Positions 1 to 10,856 of a stretch of DNA of 64,000 nucleotides are shown one piece after another (the stretch's first letter is position 1; each line of letters begins with the position of its first letter). The notes beneath the pieces are model-generated. The model had not been told where the DNA came from and searched no databases. It saw nothing but the letters and a program-made list of their open reading frames with translations. Position numbers and translations under genes: made by a program. The DNA comes from Dioszegia crocea (taxonomy: Eukaryota; Basidiomycota; Tremellomycetes; Tremellales; Bulleribasidiaceae): the NCBI GenBank assembly GCA_001600615.1, contig BCKK01000006.1:248001-312000 (forward strand). Reading direction: 5' to 3'.

Positions 1-1101
1 ATCTTTTGCTCAACGACAAAATCTCTCATTTCCTCCGGCGTCACCTCGGCCAGCGCCCCAAAGCCTAGAATGACGCGCACGAAGAAGGTGACGGTGTGGT
101 ATGGCGTGCTCATTGATATTTCGCCCCATGTCTGGTCGACTGTAGAGCCGAGATTTGCCGTGGGGAGGGTGAATAGTACACGCAGAGGAGGATGCGCCGG
201 TCCGGGATACCGCAGAGATTTGCCAGACGCATGTAGGAGCGTGAGATGCTCGCGGGTTTCGGTAGGGAGGGTAGAGGTCGATGCGGAAGAGGCGGCGGGG
301 ATTTGCACGAGGCGATATAGCTCTACGCGGACTCTACGCAGGGCCCGCAGAGCTGCCGCTGGGTCTGGCATCGTAGCTAGAGCAGCTACAGCTGTGCGTT
401 GTCGTTGCCGTCCTTTAGGCTGGAACTCTACGCCCAGCCGAAGTAAAGATCCTAGCCTCGGTGAAGGGTCCTCGACCAGCAGCCGGGTGACCACGCCATG
501 TTTGTCCAACACCGCTTCTACTTCTGTATCTCCCTTTCCTTTTCCTGCTCCGTGGTCCCGCTCGACATCCTGCGGCGTCCCCTCCACTTGAATTTCCTCG
601 TGCACCTCTCCAGAAGCCAAAGCGAGGGTGACTCTCAGCCACCATTTGACCTCGCCTTTACGGAAATCCGTCAAATTCAGCGTACCAGGTAGGTCAGAGC
701 GGGCCGAGGGGTCGTGAGGAAGAGCAATCGTAAAGCGGTGGACAGAGGGGAATGCGCTAGATGAAGACGAAGATGTGGAAGTTGATGGGGACGAAGGCGG
801 CCAGATGATTTGATCCGGAAATTCATGAAGTTCAAGATCTGGGTGATCAGGCAGACGATTGACAAGATGTAGTTTGACAGATCTGCACATTAGCAGATGT
901 CTCTGTCGAAACGTACAAATGCTTCACTCCTCGACTACCCCCCTGAGTCCCGAGTCCTTTGACAAATACCTCGCCTTGGACCGTCCGTCCCCAGAAGAAG
1001 CTTGCCGAGTCGGGTAGTGGAGCGACGAGTATCTGAGGCTGAGATGCTGCGTAGATGGGCGGCGGCAGGCCAGTGGGCGCTGGAGGTGGAAGGTTGGTCA
1101 T
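1..1101 (-). CDS. Arrestin-fold protein, 3' end cut by window edge
   Basis: The gene starts at an ATG at 1101 and runs off the left edge. Two exons are seen: 917-1101 and 1-882, joined across a 34-nt intron (883-916) with donor GTACGT, branch CTAAT and acceptor GTGCAG. The join gives a continuous reading frame of about 355 residues with a proline-rich N terminus followed by alternating beta-strand-like segments. The strand pattern around residues 60-130, including VKLHLVNRLPD and WWLRVTLALASGEV, resembles the N-terminal domain of fungal arrestin-related trafficking adaptors, which recruit Rsp5-type ubiquitin ligases to membrane cargo. Assignment to arrestins is from pattern recognition only; no PY motif is visible in the part present. 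It could equally be a related beta-sandwich protein. Confidence 0.5.
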
Positions 1102-1545
1102 GAGGGTGGCGCAAGCTCGAGAAGGAATAAATGGGTGAGAAGGCTGGTCGGGAGATGATCGTTGGGTTTTACACCTGCAAGTAAAGGTCGTTATTCTAAG
1201 CGTGTCTGATCATGAATCGTTCTTCCAGCAGTCTGACATTATTATAGGTGAATAGTGAAGTGATGGAATGATTGATCAGGACTGACCCAAGGACGTCAGG
1301 ACTCTGTTGCTGTTCGGGCATCGCCGAGTGGAGGCCGAGGTGGTGAGCTGGTGGTGAAGCCATGGCGAGTGGGCGTGTGTGGGCATCTCTCCCACTCTGA
1401 CGCCCGAACCATGTCACGCGCAAGCGGAAGCGCCCAGACCGGCGCTGCATTTGATACAAGTACAAAACGGCAAAAGATGATATCTCTCCACAGCCGCCCT
1501 TCCAATCCAACCCCTCTCCACCTCCTGCAGATTCTACCGCCCACC
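1102..1545. other. Intergenic region between arrestin-like gene and SEC9
   Basis: This 444-nt gap lies upstream of the arrestin-like gene and downstream of SEC9, both on the minus strand. It should hold the SEC9 3' UTR and the promoter of the next gene. Short open frames on both strands do not resemble proteins. I see no repeat or RNA gene. Confidence 0.5.
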
Positions 1546-2770
1546 CTACTTGATCCTCTTCAACCTCTCGGTATTCTGCATGACAGCATACTCTAGATCC
1601 TCCGTCTTATTGGTGACACCGGTCAACCTCACGTTCTGACCCGTGACCTCATCGCCCATGGCCGTCGCAAGCTTCTTCAGCCGCTTGGTCACATCGTGGA
1701 TTTCGTCAAGGTTCCCGTCCATCTCATCCTCGAGCTCGTCGTCCGATGCCGTGGCCTCAATCTGATACTTCGCGCGGGCGTCCTTGCGCGCCTTGGCCTC
1801 TCCGGGCAGCGGTACGCGGGAGGTCGACGAGCCGTAGTCCTGACCTGTGGCCTGGCCAAGACGCTGTCGGGTATCGGTGATATCGGCAATGGCTTTGTTT
1901 CGGTCGGCACGCTCTTGCATGTGGAGTTCGTTGATTTTATTCTCTTGCGCCTGGCGCTTGCCTTCCTGCAACTGTTAGTGTCGTCCACGGTCAAAGGGAG
2001 CTAACATGCCTTGTTCCACACAACGACTGGGCGGAAGATACTCTTGTTGAGCTGCTTGAGCTCGGCCGCTTTGTCTTCGGCGCGCTTGTTGTTGGCTTTC
2101 GCCATATCGAGGTAGCGCTCAGAGTTCGCAATCCGTTCTGGAGATCAGCAAGTGTACAATAGAGGAGAAAGGAGTAATACAATAGGGCAGAGACGTACCA
2201 GACTGATCAGCCAACTTGGCAACGGTCCCCCTCGCAGTCTCCTCGGCCTCCCTCGCGAGTCTCAGAGCGTTTCTAGTTGATCAGTCCAAGCTAGAATGTG
2301 GATATGCCGCAAACCTACCTGGTACTGGCCAAACTGTCCTGCTTGAGACCCCTCATCTCCTGCTTGATCCCCTCAATCTCTTCATCTTCGTCAAAATCTT
2401 GCTCCTGCTCCCTCCCTTCGTATCCATACTTGCGCTCGGCCTTGGGTTTCTCGGGCGCGGAAAAGCCCGCAAAGAGTTCATTCCTTGCCGCATCGGCGGG
2501 GTTCGACGCGTCTTGGGCGTATGGGTTGCCGCCTCCGCCATTACCGCCAGATCGGGCGTAAGGGTCGGAACCACCCCCGCCGCCTCTGCTAGAAGCGTAG
2601 GGATCACCTCCACCGCCCCGAGCCTGAGCGTAAGGGTCGCCGCCGCCTCCTCCCGAGCTGTAGTTCCGCTCGGCCCCGCTCGAGGCGTAGGGGTCCTGCT
2701 TGGGTTTGGCTTCGTTTTGGACGGGAGGGATGAGGGGACCAGTGTCCTTCTTGCGCTTGAAGAATGACAT
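1546..2770 (-). CDS. SEC9: SNAP-25-family t-SNARE Sec9
   Basis: Four exons (2319-2770, 2199-2272, 2010-2137, 1546-1965) encode 357 residues. Sec9 supplies two SNARE helices to the plasma-membrane complex with Sso and Snc for exocytosis. The N terminus is basic and Gly-rich, with repeated DPYA units separated by glycine runs (about residues 25-90), as in other fungal Sec9 proteins. Two SNARE-type helices follow: one from about residue 130 (IEGIKQEMRGLKQDSL...) and one at the C terminus (LDEIHDVTKRLKKLATAMG). There is no membrane segment, as expected. Intron 3 (1966-2009) only works with a GC donor (AAG then GCATGT) and acceptor TTGCAG; the alternative GT donor four bases later creates a stop or shifts frame. 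The start ATG at 2770 is the first in frame. Confidence in family is high. Confidence 0.9.
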
Positions 2771-3264
2771 CTTTGGGTATAGGGTGGAATGCGATGACCG
2801 ATGAAGTCAAGGTAGTCAAGCAAAGGCGGAAAGGATGGGGTAAGGGGTGTCCGAGCTGGAAGGAGGCGAATTAGGGGTAGTAGTGTTACACACTCGGCTG
2901 ATTATCGTTCAATATGTATTGTTGGGCGGGGCTGACAGTGATTCAGGCAGTAGGACTCGTATGTAGAGTAGGATGATATCATCTGACATCTCACTAGCCT
3001 CTGCACAGCGCGGCCGCGCCGCGGAGGTGGTGGAGCAGATCATTCGTGCGCCATTAGAGACCCCTGACAAGCCTTACTTAGCCGTGACTTGAGGTCATTG
3101 CCCATTATCATCATTTGCCTGAAGTGGAATAATCAGCCAGTCTCACCCAATAATCGGATAGATTCCCTCTCCGACGTCAGGGGTCCTTCATTTTCCGAGG
3201 ACCACTGAATTCTACCATTGTTGTGCGTGTCTGGATATCATCCCTCACAGACCACCCAAACACT
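2771..3264. other. Divergent promoter region, SEC9 / NCBP3-like gene
   Basis: A 494-nt region between two divergent start codons, expected to hold both promoters. No canonical TATA element, RNA gene or repeat was recognised. Confidence 0.5.
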
Positions 3265-4639
3265 ATGCCTCCCCTACCATACGACACCACGCCTCCTTCC
3301 GCATCGCCGTCCGAATTGCCCGAAGTGTCCATGGCGGCGGACGCACCAGCAGAGCTCAACCCTCTCGACCGGGCTCTAGATGACTACCAACCGGTCGTCC
3401 CTGAGAATGTCCAGTCGCTTATGGGCCGTATGTCCAAGGGCAAGGTATATCTCTTGGAAGATAGCCCGGCGGTGATTCACGTCGATGTAGACGCGCGGAT
3501 CCGAGGTGATCCAGTGAGCTTGTGCTCTCGTTCGCCTGACTCCGCTGACCTGTAGCGAATCGCCGCACTTGCTGAACAGCTGGATGAGCACGATCCAACG
3601 GAGTGGCTGAGTAAGCTAATCCTCCGAACAGAGACGTCGCTGACCTCCAGATGTGGTATCTGCCGCTGCACCATCGCCGATCCGCCATAACGCCCTATAC
3701 ATCCGCTCAGACCTTATCAAGCACCTATCGACCAGCAAGATATTCAGCTGGGTAACAAGTCTAGGCACGGCTGTAATGGGTGAGCCTATACATCCGCAAA
3801 GATCTGACACTCAGGCATTGAATGGCTCAACGACACAACGCTACATCTCCTCTTCCCATCTCCTTCAGCGTCCCTACTCGCCCTCACTCTGCTGTCCAAG
3901 GCCGGATTTGACCCCGCCGAAGGCGATGACCCGCTGCTCGAACGCTCAGCCCACTTCATCCCCGTATCTCTTCTCGCCAAGCCGACTGCATCCCTAGGCG
4001 AGAGCAAAGCGGGGGAAGAGCTCATGGTGGAGACTCCCGCGGAGACAGACGGGATCCAGCGGAAAGGGCGAGGAGGATTCCAAAGCGGAATTGTCTCAGA
4101 CACTGTCGCTGCTGAAGGATCACAAGTGCCAACAGGCTGGGTACTGGAAGATGGGATAGATCCCTTGGCGCGTGTCACGGTCAGATTCGCAGTGGAATCA
4201 GACCAGGAGTTGCGGCGGCAGGCACCGGTATCAGAGTGGTATGCGCGCCATGGGCGTCGCGCGGGGAAAGAGGTGGCGGATCATAAGCGTGCGACGCCGT
4301 ATGACCGGCCTAGTAAGTATGAAGACTCAGAGGATTCGAGTGGCTGGGGAGGGCAAGGTGGAGAGGGCCGAGATTTGTCAAGAAGATTGGGTCGGGGCAG
4401 GGGCGGGAAGGCGAGAGGAGGTCGAAGAGAGGGAAACACGGCCGACGATTTGGATAGAGAGTTAGAGGGATTGAGGAATGGTGGGCAGCAGCGAGGAGGA
4501 GGTACGAGAGCGCGTGGGAGAGGTGGTAAGGGGGAAAGACGGCCACAAAGAGAAAAGGCAGATTTGGATAGAGGTGAGTAAGGTCAGGTTGAGAGCTGAC
4601 TGTGCAGAATTGGACGATATGTTTGGGGCTACTGAATGA
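3265..4639 (+). CDS. NCBP3-like (DUF2414 family) RNA-binding protein
   Basis: Five exons (3265-3513, 3556-3610, 3651-3779, 3815-4573, 4608-4639) encode 407 residues. The segment HLSTSKIFSWVTSLG followed by GIEWLNDTTLHLLF matches the degenerate RRM of nuclear cap-binding protein subunit 3, where an (I)EW-(I/L)-(D/N)DT motif follows a helix. NCBP3 binds mRNA with the cap-binding complex and export factors. A later segment, RVTVRFAVESDQE, resembles the second conserved block seen in fungal members, and the C-terminal third is rich in Arg/Gly (GRGRGGKARGG and similar), typical of RNA binding. All exon joins keep frame and use CTGAC branch sites. The fungal function is inferred from the family. 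Confidence 0.65.
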
Positions 4640-4890
4640 CGAGTTGGACATGTAATGCATTCCCAGCGAGACCTTCTACACTGCACTCGGCTCAATAGCT
4701 GATTTGAATTCACGCCTAGCTCAAGCAAGATCGACCGCTGTAGATGCACAAAGCATGGCATGGTCCAAAATATAATCCTACAGGGATGTTTACAAGTATG
4801 TACAAGATCTCGCCTTATAAGATCAACAGGTTATCGGTACTCGAAGTTTTTCCGCTATATCCCTATCCACATTCCACTCGCCACCTGCCC

Positions 4891-7335
4891 TCAACTGGAA
4901 TCTGCAAACGCCGCCCCAACCGTACGCGCCCGCCTGACATTTCTCGGTGGTCCTTTGAAGTGAGCATCGCTCGCCGACTCGGGGGTATTTGATATCGAAG
5001 AGACGTATTCGATCGGTGTGGGTGCGCCGCGGGTGTTTGGCGACTCTGTCGACAACCCACCAAACTCGTCACCTCCCTTGCGTCCATCTCCCTCGACATC
5101 CCACAGTAAATCATTCGTATCCCCGGCCGCCTGAGCCGAGAAGGCAGAAAATGAGACGCTTCGATCCGTCCAGCCGCTCGCATCGACCGACAGAGACGAG
5201 GCGGGAAAGGCAGAGGAGGAGATATGCCGGGGTATGCTGAAGTCTGGAGAAGTGGGATAGCGATCGGACCCGTGGGAGGAGGAAGAAGCCAGGCGATTAG
5301 AGCCTGTTGACAGGTGGCGGAATGGCATGGCGTCTGGATTTCCCTGTGACGACCATGGCTCAACGGGGGAGAGTGGCTGATTCGCCGATAGGAAAGGACC
5401 AGACGTGCCGACGATGTGTGGAGGTGGCCCAGATCTGGTGAAGTTGGGCACAGGTGGCGCGGCGGGATACTGCGAGTAGTCCATCTCGTAGTAGGGGACT
5501 TGGATGAGGTTGAGCGCGGGGTCGTATACCGGCTGCATGTGGGATGCGTAGTCGGGAGGGAGGGTTGCAGTCCAATCTTGGGCTATCTGCTCGGCAATCG
5601 AGCTGGACAGTTCGAGATTGGCGGGATATTGAGGGTAGGCTATTTGTCAGCTCAACCGCGCACTCAAACTCACATCCTAGTTCCGACCAAGCCTGCATAG
5701 TCTCGCTCGATGTCATGTCCCACGCAACATTTGGATCCCCCTCCTCTTCCTCGACAGAACACCACAACGCCGCTAGAGCATCTGCATCCGCATCGGCTTC
5801 GTCGAAAGGCTGTAGAAGGTCCATGTTGAACTCTTCGCCGGGAATGGGGATAGGCTCGAAGATGTAAGGGATAGCGTACGCGGGGCCCAGGTCGGGCATG
5901 TCGGCCCACGCGGGGTACATCAAAGGCGGGGGAGGGGGGATTGTTGGTTCGAGCCGTTGAGCCTTATCGGTCACCTGGGATAAGGGTTCTTCGACGGATT
6001 GCGGGTTGGAGGGGTCGGGTAGGTCTCCGCCCTGCAGCGATGGCAGAGCGTCCCGGGGTATTGGGAAAGGATACATTGAGAATTCAGGTTCTGTTGTCAG
6101 CTAATCCTACAGTGAGACATACCATCTTTTGCTTCTGGAGTGGGGGTGGATGTGGACTTGGTACGAGCCATTGCAGAGGCATAAGGTGATGGTGGTGGTA
6201 GTCTACTGCGACCTTTACGCTTTGCTCCAGGATCTAGCGTGAGTGTGATTCCGATGTGAAACTTACGACCACCACCAGCGAGCTTTTCCGCCTGTTTATC
6301 TGCCTGTTTCTGCAATTTCACCTCTGCCTTTTCCCTCTCTTTCTCCTCCCTCATTCTAAGCTTATCCGCCCGCTTCAATGGCTGAAACTTGTAATCGGGA
6401 TATTTCTCTTGATGCTGACAGTCAGCAACGCCACCGACAGCACTCACTTCTTTCTTATGCTGAGCACTCTGATTCTCGTACTTCTTCTTAACTGATGGCT
6501 CTTCTCTCGCCCACATCAAACTGATCAATTTGCTGACATCTGCTTGGGGTATACCCCTTCCCGTCTTCCCCTTGCCGAGACTTAGCATCCCCGCTGTAGG
6601 CACCTTTGACCCCTTTTTCGGCTTCTTGATCTTCTTCTTGGGCTTCTTCGGCTCATCCCCACTCTCCCCATCCTTATCGCTGCTATCCACCGCGCCCTCT
6701 TCGCCAGCTGGAGACTCGCCACTCGAGATTCCGGATTCCGCCATCGCCGCGTCGAGCTTGGGCATGTGATCGCCCCTCGCGATGGCACGGAGCATATCGG
6801 ACCGATAGATGATCCAAGCGTTTGGAGGACGGGGAGGGGGTTTGACGAGCTTCTGTTGGACGGAGTCACTGTCGTCGACTTTATGGATGAGGAGCCGGGT
6901 GGAGTCGGTCCCGTCCGTCTCGGGGTCGACAATGGCGGGGGTCGCTGGTGTGTACAGGAATGGCTGGGGAATGTAGGGGGCGTCGGTGTATAGGGTGTTT
7001 GGGTAATAGCTGTAGCTTTGGGGAAACTCTGGGGCTAGAGATCCGAATTGAGGCGGGGAGTAGGGGGGATGAGGTGTACCAGGGAGATGACGGGGGTCCA
7101 TCCACATAGGGGCAGTTGATGAACCGCTCGGCCCGGCCGAGTTGAAAGTGGGGTAAGATGGGCGTGGCATCATCAAGGGTCGCGTGTGAGATGGAGGTGG
7201 GCGCAGCTCGTCAGCCGAGGTATAAGGTGGGGTGTTGGATTGGGGAAAGCGGGGGTAGGTGAACTCGGGGCGGATTCCGATAGGGCGTGATGATGGATGG
7301 GGATGGTGGCGGGGACTATTATTGAGGCTAGACAT
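4891..7335 (-). CDS. HMG-box transcription factor, MATA_HMG type (Mat2/Prf1/Ste11-like)
   Basis: Five exons (6448-7335, 6267-6414, 6123-6233, 5674-6090, 4891-5639) encode 770 residues. The DNA-binding box starts at about residue 167 with RPPNAWIIYRSD, the signature of MATA_HMG boxes, and resumes near residue 265 with DVSKLISLMW and KKKYENQSAQHKKEHQEKYPDYKF. These flanking parts give helices 1, 2 and 3, but about 74 residues rich in Ser, Glu and Lys lie between helix 1 and helix 2. A Lys/Glu-rich segment follows, then a long Pro/Ser/acidic region that may be an activation domain. In basidiomycetes proteins of this kind drive the pheromone response; the exact ortholog is not proven. The start at 7335 is the first ATG in frame. 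About 2.4 kb upstream has no protein gene. Confidence 0.75.
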
Positions 7336-9726
7336 GGTGGGAGTGCCGCCCAAGGATAGGAAGACCGTGACCTTGCTCTTCTCCAGCTTCGCGTCGATCA
7401 ATCCGCCAGAGACGCAAATAGGGTGTCAAAAATCTGCCACTGAGGAATGCGTTCACCGAGGTCGGATTGGAGTCACTGTTGGCGGGTGACTGTGGCTGTC
7501 TGGGCTGTTACGTCTGATGACGACTTGACTGGATAGATTACTGGCGATGGATGAGAGAACAAAAGAGTTGTTGGGTCAAAAGCTGATACACCCCAACCTA
7601 AGGTTCGTCAATACACACACTTTACACACACACCCTGTCCCTCCCTAAAATAAATCCTCGGCTCTCGCGCCTTGCCCCATGTTTCAGCCCCTTTACACCC
7701 TGCGTGTGGCGGATGGTCCAAGCGTAAAAGAGCCACAATCGCACTCACCTAGATATATCCTGGTGCCACACTGACTGAAAGGCTTGCCGGTCTCAAGATG
7801 AAACTCGACGATTCTAGCTCCGGTTTTTGGACGCTTGGCGGAGTGTAGGCCTTGTCGCTGCGCCACTTAGTACCTCTAGTCAAAGTGATCTTCCCAAGTC
7901 AAGATGCAATGTCGAGACGAACAGTCCCACTGGCCACTGTGCATCGTCAACGGCCCCCCGACCTCAGTCAGCTTGGCCGATGGCCTTCTGTCAAGCGCCC
8001 TACAATCCTCATGATTCTCGTGCCTGCCTCGGATGTTTTTCCTCATATCTGGCTCTGGTGGCGTGCCGCCCTTGCTGGAATCCAGGATTCCACTATCTCG
8101 GCAGAGCCTCCCGAGGATGAGACTGGTGAGAGGTGTGAGGACTTAAGGAATCGCTTCATCCGATTAGCGTTTCGGAGAATAGGGAGATTCATGGACGTCT
8201 CGAGGTTTTGGGTAGGGCTGGACCCGAGGCCGTAATTACGGCTGACACCTGTAAGCGGCAGGATGCGGAGCCGAAGAAGCTGCGTGGTGGCGGCGTGGAA
8301 TGGCCGCGCCGAGGTTACTGTACCACTGGTATCAAGACCGCGATTGCACGGCGGATATACCCCGGATTGGCGGATAAAGTGCGGATCCAACATCGTAATG
8401 CAGCATGGATGATCTTCTGATACGTTCGAGTGTCTGCGAGGCGATCCTTGATCGTACCTTTGCTAAGAAATGCGGCACTACCACCTCATCCATCAGCGAT
8501 CGCAGCGCCATGCATCTCGATTGCACAAGGCACTGTGCTTCTGCGCCACTTGCCCTCGAGGTGATCTGTAGTGATGCATCTGTGGTCTGCTCATGCTCGA
8601 CTGGGACCCCGAAAGAAGACGGGAGAGAGGACAGCTCGGCCGCCGACTAAGATCGGGGAGATATGTCAGACTCGCTTCAGATCCACCGCTCCGGAGAAGT
8701 CTTGTCAGATAACGTTCAACGTGTCCTCTTGGCTTGTAGATCCAGTCTGACCGCATCGACTGCACAGGACAGATCGATACTACCGCTAAACGGTCCATCT
8801 ACTTGGTGCCCTCAATATTCAAAGTTATGAGTCGACTGGAGGGCTGAGACTATCCAAAAGGGTGTCTCAGCGTTGCTGTCAGCTGTCAGCAGAGTTGCAA
8901 GCGTTAGCGCGTTTGGAATTGCGGTAAGGATCGGCAAGGCACGCCACGCAACGCCACTGCAAGAAGCTCAAATTCCCGGATGCCGAGAAGGGACGGAAGC
9001 TTGCCGAACACGTGCAAGCGTAAGAAGCCGAGAGAATATTGGCGCCTCCGGGTCTCTCTGGTTTCATCATACAGCAGAGGGGTTAGTGGTTATAAACAGC
9101 TGTACTGAGATGTGCATCAGGAAGCTCATGAAGTGCAATAGACCGCGACTTGGCCCCTCCAAGGGTGGTGGCAAACGGTCGAATGAGGTTCGATGCCTCG
9201 GCCGCGCGAATTGTGGGCCTGGGCACGGCGTCGCGTCCTCTCTTTAGGCTCAGTGGAAGCTACAGGGACACGCAGTAGTGCGCCCTGACCCCAACGAGGA
9301 GGGCTACATTAGGCTTACTCGAAGTTATGAGCTTCAAGGCGCCTTCATCTTGAGAACGTGATGATCACGTGACACCACTCGCCACTGGCACTGTCCCTGT
9401 CTGATGCCTCGGCAAGCATGCTACGGGCATGCATCGGGCTTCGGAAAAGTCTGAGGCATCCACAGACGTCTAAGGTATCTCTCTATACCATTATATACCC
9501 GCCAGACCTTATGCATCCAGCATCTCCCAAGGGTATGAGGCGAAGCGCGACGTCGGACTTGGCCGAAAAAATAGGGACCGTCCTCGCGCCATCGCTCACA
9601 ACTCACTCATTTCTGCTCCAATATCTACGGGACTGCCACCAAACGATGGCCAAGACCCTAGGCTATCGATGTATATCAAAATATATGGCCAAAACTAAGC
9701 AAGGGAACCCGGAAAAGGGCAAAAAC
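7336..9726. other. Gene-poor region upstream of the HMG factor
   Basis: About 2.4 kb without a convincing protein gene. The part next to the HMG start (about 7608-7690) has CA-rich and CT-rich stretches that fit a promoter or 5' UTR. Open frames of up to 127 codons (for example 7852-8235 on the plus strand) show no family likeness, no intron pattern and poor codon structure, so I leave them out. It may be an extended regulatory region for the HMG gene or decayed sequence. Confidence 0.4.
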
Positions 9727-9832
9727 TTCACTACCAGGGAATCGAACCCTGCTCCTCGCCGCTCAACTTTTGTTTGATTCCCTGGTAAAGGATCATGAGA
9801 AGGCGATATACTAGCCGATATACGAGTAATGA
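9727..9832 (-). tRNA. tRNA-Glu (anticodon CTC) with a 34-nt intron
   Basis: Read on the minus strand, all tRNA parts are present: acceptor stem TCATTAC paired with GTAGTGA (one G-U), D arm with A14 and GG, anticodon stem TCGCC/GGCGA, loop TTCTCA-C giving anticodon CTC, a four-base variable loop, and T arm CAGGG-TTCGATT-CCCTG. The discriminator base is A and a TTTTT pol III stop follows at once. A 34-nt intron sits at the standard position 37/38 and contains GAG able to pair with the anticodon, as in normal nuclear tRNA introns. The B box GGTTCGATTCC is exact. The intron also contains 12 nt complementary to the T arm (see findings), so a pseudogene cannot be fully excluded. Confidence 0.85.
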
Positions 9833-10856
9833 TGTGTCAGGTGTGAAATTGCAGCGTATATATACTACAATTGGCCCACATCTGCGGCCTGGGCGGCTTT
9901 TGCGGCTCGCCACCCTCGCATCTCCGATCGCCCACCAGTGCATCTCACCCTGATCTGATATTCCTGCTTGCCGAGGGGGATAAGCGGAGCACGACGTCAT
10001 GGGAGCGGGCATCTGGCTGATGCGTGGCAACTGCGACAGGCAGAATACTGCGGCTCTGACGCCAGCCCGTCCACAGATGCCCGACTGAACGGCTCCCCGC
10101 CAAGACCTGGATCGTGAGCAGGCTCGCTATGCAACGCACATGGATCACATCCTACTTCTGACAGAGGAGCCGAAGGTGATACGAGAGCCCAGACAGACCC
10201 AAGGATCACCTGTAGACCATGTGAGGTTTATTAAAGCCATATCGGGCCCTTGCCCAGATCAGCTTAGTCTCGCTTGCTACATTCACAACTCCTCCCTCGT
10301 AGTGGCCACTCAGACGAAAGAGTCAGGTCTCAAGACTGAACCAGCTTAGTCTCCTCTTGCCACCTTTTATAAACTCCTCCCTTGTGATGGACCTTAGACT
10401 AAAGGGTCGGGTCTCGAGACCAGATCAGCTCAGCGGAACCCGCTCCTAGTAGCCTACGAAGGCGCCTTGGTTGAATCTAGCTCCATCACTTCATCCTCCA
10501 ATGCCTCCATCGAGGCGACCTTTGGCATTAAATCCCCCCAAAAGTGAGGCTTTGGCCGAGCCTACCCTTTGACGGTCAGGCACAGAAAAAGTCCTTGTCC
10601 ACGGCATGACTTTCTTGCCTACAGCGAGTTTTCGCAGACAGCTTTGGAGATAGCCTTCAAGATGTTAGGAGCTGCCCTGACCGGGGCAGACATGCCTGGA
10701 GGTCCAAGATCTCTTTACCCTACCACACGAGTTCAAACCGCAATTCACCACACTGAAATAAGGACTACCCAGGCTTGTCTTGAATCTTTACATGCCCCGC
10801 TACACAATGGTATATGAGAATAGATCTACTTTATTGACACTGCTTGTCTTACGAGC
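9833..10856. other. Gene-poor region between tRNA and TPD3
   Basis: About 1 kb with no protein gene recognised. It contains a diverged two-copy tandem repeat near 10260-10430. The rest shows no clear coding or RNA structure. Confidence 0.4.
10260..10430. repeat. Diverged tandem repeat, two copies of about 85 bp
   Basis: Copy 1 starts at 10260 and copy 2 at 10342, both with CAGCTTAGTCTC. They then share AACTCCTCCCT, a TGG block, AGAC-AAAG-GTC and GGTCTC-AGAC in the same order. The copies differ at roughly a quarter of positions. A further CAGATCAGCTCAG at the end hints at a third, broken copy. No open frame runs through it. Confidence 0.6.

Noticed and set aside
7852..8235. 127-codon open frame on the plus strand
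   Set aside because: No family likeness, rare amino-acid order, no splice sites around it, and overlapping frames on both strands of similar length.
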